Source: Phytophthora colocasiae
Lineage: Eukaryota > Oomycota > Peronosporomycetes > Peronosporales > Peronosporaceae
Assembly: GCA_018806915.1 (NCBI GenBank)
Contig: JAGKQI010000040.1
Span: forward strand, 124,001-188,000
Direction: 5' to 3'
Length of the DNA: 64,000 bases
Part shown: piece by piece, positions 57,626 through 64,000 of the stretch
Layout of the letters: the number at the start of each line of letters is the position of its first letter
How positions within the stretch are numbered: the stretch's first letter is position 1
Position numbers and translations under genes: made by a program
Notes under the pieces: generated by a model
The model's database searches: none
Seen by the model: the letters and a program-made list of their open reading frames with translations, nothing else
Told to the model about the DNA's origin: nothing

Positions 57626-60600
57626 TTAGTGGGAGGTGCTTGGCACCCGGCGACTCCGTCGCACCCCCATCGGGCGGTCTGACACCGGGTGTGCCCGATC
57701 ATACGCGTCAACGACGTCGGGGCAATCCTGCCGTAGTGGCACCTCAAACTCCCACGAGTTCTGTGAGTGAGGGTAACCTCGCCACTTCACCAGATACTGG
57801 TTGTGACCTCGGCGACGACGCCGCGCCATCAGGCGATCCACGTGATAGTGAAGCTCACCTTACTCATCGAGCAGAGCAGGAGGAGGACGAGCGGTCGATG
57901 GGTTCTCGCGCTGCGAGTGTAGACGCGCTGTATTGCTTGCAGACCCGCGTGGGCTCGGTGAAGGAGCACGACCACCACGTCGGTCATCCGACCCATCGCT
58001 TAGCGACTGGTCTCGAGGAGACCTAGAGTCGCGGGGACCGGTCTGAGTCGCCTCTGGTGCTGCATCAGCGGGTCTATGACCTCGAGCATCACGTTGCTCC
58101 GAATCGACAAGACCTGTTGGTTCGGATGCAACCACCTGTGGCTCTGCCACCTGCTGCCGTGCAGCCTTCGTCCGACCCGGCGCCAGCGCCTCAGAACTCA
58201 CAAGAGCAGGGTCCCGATATGGCTTAAGCAAGCCCACGTAGAACACAGGATGTGTTCGCATACGCTTTGGCAAGTCAAGCGTGTATGCCAGGCCCTTCTT
58301 GGCCACGACCGTGAACGGTCCAATGAAGCGCGGCCGCAACTTCGTCTTGAAGACGGCCGACACTGCGTGTGTAGGCAGGTTCTTAGCGTTTAATAAAACG
58401 TGGTCACCGACCTTGAACTCCCACATGTTGCTTCTGCCTTTGGCATCAGCTTGTTCCCTTTGAACATCTTGGCTTTCAGCCATTGCGTCACGCACACGGC
58501 GTAAGACGCTAAGCCTCATCGAGAGGAAGTCATCGACTTGCTTGCGAACGGCAAGGGGGCTGACATCAGCAAGCTCGGAGTCGAGCGACGGCACAGCCTC
58601 TCCCCCACCAAGCCCAAGGCTACCGCGTGGCGGAGTGAGCGGGACGCGCGGATGCGCAAGGCCGTTCACGTAGAACGGGGTGAAGCCTGTCGAGGCATGC
58701 ACCGCGTTGTTCATTGAGAACTCAACGAGAGGGAGCATAGCGCTCCAAAGCTTCGGCGTTTCAGCGCATACGCTGCGGAGGATGTCCTCCAGAACGCGGT
58801 TCACGCGTTCGGTCTGACCGTCGGTCTGCGGATGATCCGCCGTGGACATGTCCAGTCGAGTGCCAAGCACTTTGAAGACGGACGTCCAGAAGTGACCCGT
58901 GAAACGGGGGTCTCGATCCGAGACAATGGTCTCTGGCAGCCCATGCTGACGGAAGACCCGATCGATAAAGATCGTCGCTGTACCAGCGCCATCGACGGTG
59001 TCCGGCACAGCCGCTAGGTGAGCCATCTTGCTCAGACGGTCAACGAAGACCACAACGCCCGTGTTGCCTGCCGTATCCTTCGGCAGGCCAAACACGAAGT
59101 CCATACTCATGGACTGCCAACACCCAGAGGGTACAGGCAAGCTCGCCAAAGGCGCTGCCGCATGCGGCGAGGGTTTAACCCGCTGACACGTCTCGCACGT
59201 GTGCACATATGTGCTGACCCACTTGTACATCTTCGGCCACCAGTACATGGAGCTCACCGAGCCGTAGGTCTTCTCGCGACCGAGGTGGCCGCTTGTGGGC
59301 GTGTCGTGGGCCTCATAGAGGATACGATACTTCAGGTCCTCATCGTGAGGAACCACCACACGTGGTGGGTCATCCTGACCCGTGCTGTAGTACAGCAGAC
59401 CGCCTCCCAGGCTATAGCGTTGGAGTCTCGCCTTTAGGCGTCGTGACAGAGTCACCTTTGAGTCCTTAAACTCATCGCTCCTAGAGCTTGAAGCAGCGCG
59501 ACACAAGAGTCGTCCTGAGCGTACGCTGCTCGAACCATGTCCGTCACGGACGACGTCACCGAGGTGACATGAGATAACTCATAGTCCGGGCGACGTGATA
59601 ACGCGTCAGCGAGGACGTTCTGCCTTCCAGGCTTGTACTTCACCTCGAAGTTATACTCCGCAAAGAAGGAGAGCCATCGGGCCATCCTCTGCGAGAGGTG
59701 AGGCGACTGCGTCGCTGTGCGTAGTGACGCATGATCCGTGTAGATCACAAACGGCTTGGAGCCGAGCAGGTGAACCCTGAATTTGACGAGAGCGTACTTC
59801 ATCGCAAGTAGCTCCTTGTCATGAACTGGATAGTTCTTCTCAGCAGCCTTGAGCTGACTCAAACGCAATGACGCGTTCGCGCCCGTCGGCGTCCGCTTGT
59901 AGCAAAGCACTGCCGATGGCAAAGTCCGAGGCGTCACAGACGACGATGAACGGACGATCGGGGTCTGGCAACGCCAGTATCGGTGCCTGAAGCAGGCTAT
60001 CCTTGATACGAGTGAACGCACTCTCGTGCTCAGCACGCCATACCCATTCGGCATCCTTCTTAAGGAGATCCGACAGTGGCCGAGCCAACTCAGCGTAGTT
60101 ATCGCTGTACTTGTGCAAGTAGTTGGCCAAGCCCAGCCACTTACGCAAGTCCTTCTGGTTCAAGGGAACCGGCCAGTCCATAATGGCCTTGACTTTTGCT
60201 GGATCAGCACGAAGGCCATGCTTCCCAATGAAGCACCCTAGGAAAGGGATTTCTTCCGCGCCAAAGACGCACTTGTCCGCGTTGGCGTACAACTTGTTGG
60301 TGCGCATGCACTCGAGCACTGCTCTCACGTGTTCCACGTGTACCTCGACATCAGTCTTCCCGTGCTCAGCACGACTGTGGACGAACACATCGTCAAAGTA
60401 CGTCTGTGCGAATGCCCGTAGGGGCCTGAACAACTGCGTCACTAGACGATTGAACGTTGCAGGCGCATTCGACAGCCCTTGGGGCATGATGAGCCACTCC
60501 CAGAGCATACCGCTCGGGGTGCTCACCGCTGTAAGCGGAATATCTCTGGCTCGCATGAGCAGCTGATAGTAGCCATCGACTAAGTCGAGCGCACTGTACA

Positions 60601-62542
60601 TGGTGCAACCCACCATGTTGTTCTGAAGAACATCCTTCCTAGGAATCGGCGTCTGCGCCGGAATCGTGGCAGCGTTGAGCTTGTTAAAAGCGTGAACGAT
60701 ACGCCACTTGCCATTCGGCTTTCTGACACAGAACGTTGGCGCGGAGTGCGGAGACTTGCTCTCGCGCACGAGACCCGCCGCGTGCTTAGCACGGAAGAAG
60801 GCGTCAATGACGTCGCATTGCTCTTTAGGAAGAGGCCACTGCCGGGTCACGCAGTATTTAGTTCCGGGAACTAAGTCGATCTCGTGACGAACGCCTCGGT
60901 CAGGAGGCAGGCCACTCGGTGGTTCCTTTGAGACAACGTCTCCATATTCCTTCAGCAAGGAGTAGAAGGGATCCGAGGGATTCTTGAGGATCTCCGATCC
61001 ACTCCTGGCGCTCAGCGCCTTCTTGACCTCGGCCAAGACGGACTCGTCAACGAGGGACGATGAGTTTAACTCCTCTTCAGGTCGAACGATGACCACCTCG
61101 GCGAGTTCGCCAGCCTTCAAGGCATCGCCAAAGTCGGCGAACGACATCTCTTCTAGCTCAAGGAGCTTGTCAACACTCGGCAGTCCGTCCAGCAGGACGC
61201 TGCCTTCGGCACTACCGTCCACTCCATCAACCAGAGTGTATAGCTGCCCACAGCCCTCCCGTGCGTTGACACTTGACGTCACGGACGACTCAGACGCAGA
61301 GCGTCTCGCCCATAGGGCCTTACGACGTCGTCGCCTGGCCGACGAACGTCCACTCGACGGAGTACGTGCCGCTGCACAGGTAATGGCCTTGCCCGGCCCA
61401 GTGTCAGTGACACTCAGTGACTGACTCGGTCTACCGCCGACGTCACTAGACGGAGTACGTGCCGCCGCACAGGTTTCGGCCCCTTCAGGCCCAGTGTCAG
61501 TGACACTCTGCGATCCACTCGGTCGACGACCGATGCCGCTCAGCGGAGTATGTGCCGCTGCACAATCAATGACCGTAACAGGTCCAGTGTCAGAGACACT
61601 CAGCGATCGACTTGGTCCACGACCAGTATCACTCGACGGAGTACGTGCCGCCCCACAGTTCACGGCCTGGTAAGGCCCGATGCCATCGGCATCCAGTGAC
61701 GGTCCATGACCGGCGTCACTCGGCGGAGTACGTGCCGCCCCACAGGGGTTACGTGAGCTTTGCCCACACGTTGACTCACTGTCAACCAGCGCTACGCGCT
61801 CAACAGGACTGCGGTCCTCGCACTCGGTGCTGTCCACCAACTCGGACACACCGACTTCCAGCATCATAGCCGACTCGGCTCGATGCTCGCGCCAATAGCG
61901 CTTCTGCTTCCTAGCAGAGGTGGGTTCATGACTCGCCAAAGCTCCACTAGGAGAGAAGTGCGTAGCACCTAAGGTCTTCGACCTCCAATCAATCCATGGC
62001 TCGTGGCGCTCCAGCCACGCCATGCCAAGGATGAGGTCGTACCTCGAATCCAGGTCCAGGACCAAGCAGCGTTCCACACTATCGAAGTCCAAGAACTTCA
62101 GCCGGAGGTCCATGGGGACGCCCGTCGCTAGACGGACTGTGACTGTGTCACCTCTTCGCGCTCGAAGCGCCTCAGCATATTGCTGACTACCTTCAACGGT
62201 GGAGCGTCTGACGTAGTTGCCAGACGCCCCCGAATCGATCAACACGATCCACGGCTTCTCAAAGCCCTTCACGTCCACCTGGACGACCAGCAAGCCCTGC
62301 TTGCTCACACGTTCCGTGTTCAAGAGCACGGAGCTCTTCGGGGCTGAGCCCCTGTGCCTCTCACGCACTGCAGAACTCAGTTCTTCCCCAGTAGACCGCC
62401 CCGCGTCTACTGGGAGCCGGCGTTTCCCTGGGCAGAGCCCAAAGCGGGACCCGCGACAGGGTTGCGGCCATTCTGGCCGGCGCGCTCTTTGCGCAGAGGG
62501 CAGTTGGGCCTCAGGTGTGAGGGACTGCCGCATGTATAGCAC
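57626..62542 (-). pseudogene. Gypsy pol: protease-RT-RNase H-integrase-chromodomain, broken
   Basis: Protease with VLIDSGASGNYV (about 62230). RT with HSAPTFCVRKPNGKWRIVHAF, MYSALDLVDGYYQL, GLSNAPATFNR and YFDDVFVHS. The start of RNase H (VVCDASDFAIGS) lies in the frame ending 59840. A shift then leads to the rest of RNase H (HDKELLAMKYAL, YTDHASL, NVLADALSRRPD). After another shift come the integrase HHCC region and core (SMDFVFGLPK, IVSDRDPRFTGHFW, TDGQTERVNR). A TAA at 57860-57862 separates the chromodomain (NQYLVKWRGYPHSQNSWE). An extra repetitive segment lies between protease and RT. Confidence 0.88.
61290..61770 (-). repeat. Tandem coding repeats between protease and RT
   Basis: About five units of roughly 90 bp encode variants of CAAARTPSSDxGxxPSxSLSVTDTGP. 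The DNA phrase ggagtacgtgccgc recurs at each unit. This is an unusual expansion inside a gypsy pol, in a region that is normally a short linker. Confidence 0.85.
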
Positions 62543-63383
62543 CGGCGGGTGCTCATACGCTGCACCGCAGCTCGTAGCTCAGCTACCTCATCTTCAGCAT
62601 AGCTGAGGTCCATGGGCTCAGGTCCACCGGACCCTGTGCTGCTAGCACCGACCCTCGACACCTTAAAGTTGTGTTCGGCATTCAATGCCACGCTGACAGC
62701 ATCTTAGAAGCTGTGGGGGTTCTGACGGAATGTCTCCGTCCTGGCCACGCCAGCTCGTAAGCCTTCCATGAAGACGGTCACGGCGACCACCTCAGGTAGA
62801 GGGTCGGCAGCCATGCCAGCAATGAGCGTGCGCAGCTCTTGGACATAGTCCACCAGATCCTTCTTGCCCTGGCGACAAGCAAGGAAGCGTGACCGCACGC
62901 GATACGCCTGGTTAGGCGGAGCAAACACTTGCGTGAGCTTGGCCTTTAGCTCGCCCCATGTGGGGAAGGCCGCTTCCACCGACGTCCCAGACGTCAAGGC
63001 CCATTCTCGTGCTCGTCCTTCGAGCTTAGAGATGGCAAACGCAACGCGTTGCCCCTCCAACTGGAGCATGGCGGCCCCCATGGCCATTTCGACCTCTCGG
63101 GTCCACAAAGGAGGTTCTCTCCCTCATTCCCGAGGAAGGTCTTCACGCTGAGCGTGACGGGCTTAGCTCTCGGAGCAGGGGTAAACCCTGTTACATTCCG
63201 CTGAATGTGCTCGACGAGAGCGTTTTCGTACGAGGCAAATGCCTCGAGGCGCGCGTTGACGGCCTCCGGCCCTTGGGACGCAAGGTGCGCCGTACCTTCC
63301 GGGCCCAGCAAGGACGTAAGCTTGTTAAGCGTGTCCCGCTGACTCGGAGTCAAGTGAGCGTATGCTTCTGGCTCCATTCTCAC
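62407..63383 (-). pseudogene. Gypsy gag, frameshifted
   Basis: The first part from ATG 63383/63377 (MRMEPEAYAHLTPSQ) runs to a one-base shift near 63110 in a T-run. The capsid-like region then continues (VAFAISKLEGRAREWAL, YVQELRTLIAGM) to an in-frame TAA at 62704-62706. A final segment ends with the knuckle CYTCGSPSHLRPNC (CX2CX4HX4C). The zinc-knuckle frame overlaps the protease frame in a different phase. Confidence 0.85.
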
Positions 63384-63434
63384 AGAGAAACAGTCTTCAA
63401 CTCAGGAGTTGGATTGACTACTAGTGCTACCAGA

Positions 63435-63855
63435 TGCAGCGGGGCTGCGTAGGTGTGCACGGCACAGAGGAAGTTTAGTTGACTCGTAGAGTCCTGCTTG
63501 CAAGGCACTAGCCTTCGGTTCTATACAAGAACCAAGTAGTCCACTAAATACGGGACTCACAGAGTCGGTGTCCCTATAACAAAGGACTAACACTAACTAT
63601 GTAAAATGCAAACTGATTTTTATTGACTTTATTGCCCTAATCCTAAATGTAACGGATTTAGTATCTAACATACTAAATCCTAATCAAAATGCAACGTGAG
63701 GCTCTGAGGCCATCTACGTATCTACTCGTGTGTGCCACACCATTATGTACCCACATAAATGTATCATGAGTGTCACACACTATTATGTACCCACATAAAT
63801 GTATCCACGTGTGTCACACACCAACGAGAAACATTCGTGTAACATCCCCGTTACA
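63435..63855 (-). repeat. 5' LTR of minisatellite gypsy element
   Basis: 421 bp, followed on the plus strand by CAAGA (63856-63860). Confidence 0.92.
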
Positions 63856-63856
63856 C

Positions 63857-64000
63857 AAGATTCAAGATCCCGAGATCCAGATCCAGGATCCTCGGATCCC
63901 GAAGCCGGATCCCCAAGATCCAAGATCCCGAGATCCAGATCCAGGATCCTCGGATCCCGAAGCCGGATCCCCAAGATCCAAGATCCCGAGATCCAGATCC
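63857..64000. repeat. GATCC minisatellite, right part
   Basis: Two and a half units of about 58 bp containing agatcccgagatccagatcc and cggatcccgaagccggatcc, continuing the array interrupted at 56300 and running off the window. Confidence 0.92.

Larger units (their letters stand above)
56300..63855 (-). mobile_element. Ty3/gypsy element in the minisatellite, degenerate
   Basis: 7556 bp. The plus-strand left LTR (415 bp) is the element's 3' LTR and the right (421 bp) its 5' LTR; the genes run on the minus strand. Both start TGCAGCGGGG and end CCCCGTTACA on the plus strand. A purine tract GGTGGGGGAGA (minus strand, next to 56714) is the polypurine tract. TGGTAGCACTAGT follows the 5' LTR and is a candidate primer-binding site. 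Gag and pol contain frameshifts and at least two nonsense changes. Confidence 0.92.

Overview
The window looks like nuclear DNA of an oomycete, most likely Phytophthora or a close relative. The evidence is: pectate lyase (PL3) genes in several copies; an AA17-type lytic polysaccharide monooxygenase, a family described from Phytophthora; short (53-63 bp) GT-AG introns; start-site motifs resembling the oomycete initiator (CTCATTAATCAATTT and variants) just upstream of the pectinase genes; and abundant Ty3/gypsy, LINE and Tc1/mariner/pogo-type elements. No search could be run, so family calls come from motifs read directly.

Layout. 0-2.1 kb: decayed pogo-like transposase, repeats and a WrbA-like quinone oxidoreductase (minus). 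2.1-24.4 kb: one host gene on the minus strand for an EF-hand membrane protein, cut into three pieces by two separate insertions 57 bp apart. These are a 9.9 kb LINE (3179-13048, 15 bp target-site duplication), itself carrying a 722 bp pogo-type MITE, and a 10 kb Ty3/gypsy tandem array (LTR-internal-LTR-internal-LTR, 13126-23115, 5 bp duplication). Removing the insertions leaves the frame open over 811 codons. 25.8-31.4 kb: a compact housekeeping block with an Spp2/GPKOW-type G-patch RS protein, a SANT/DUF3755-type protein, a PA-domain/isochorismatase fusion and an ankyrin-WW protein.

32.9-52.9 kb: a pectin-attack locus. A secreted AA17 LPMO gene is split by a Ty3/gypsy element with identical LTRs. 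It is followed by four secreted PL3 pectate lyase genes in two head-to-head pairs (A-/B+ and C-/D+) carrying seven PL3 domains in all. C and D are nearly identical arms of a 2.3 kb inverted repeat. A has one catalytic domain and a long repetitive tail with six DLPYTNVVLDCG-type units. B has two nearly identical catalytic domains. AA17 enzymes oxidise homogalacturonan and PL3 enzymes eliminate it, so these products plausibly act on the same plant wall polymer.

52.9-64 kb: repeat-rich flank with a 908 bp foldback mariner-type MITE, a copia gag fragment, a GGATCC-rich minisatellite, and a degenerate minus-strand Ty3/gypsy element (56300-63855) inserted in that minisatellite, which continues to the window end.

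Most noteworthy: the two host genes (EF-hand and LPMO) whose frames are fully preserved apart from clean insertions; the OTU-type cysteine protease reading frame inside the LINE; the palindromic pectate lyase arrangement; and the homopolymer-type indels concentrated in the gypsy copies, which may be assembly error rather than decay.
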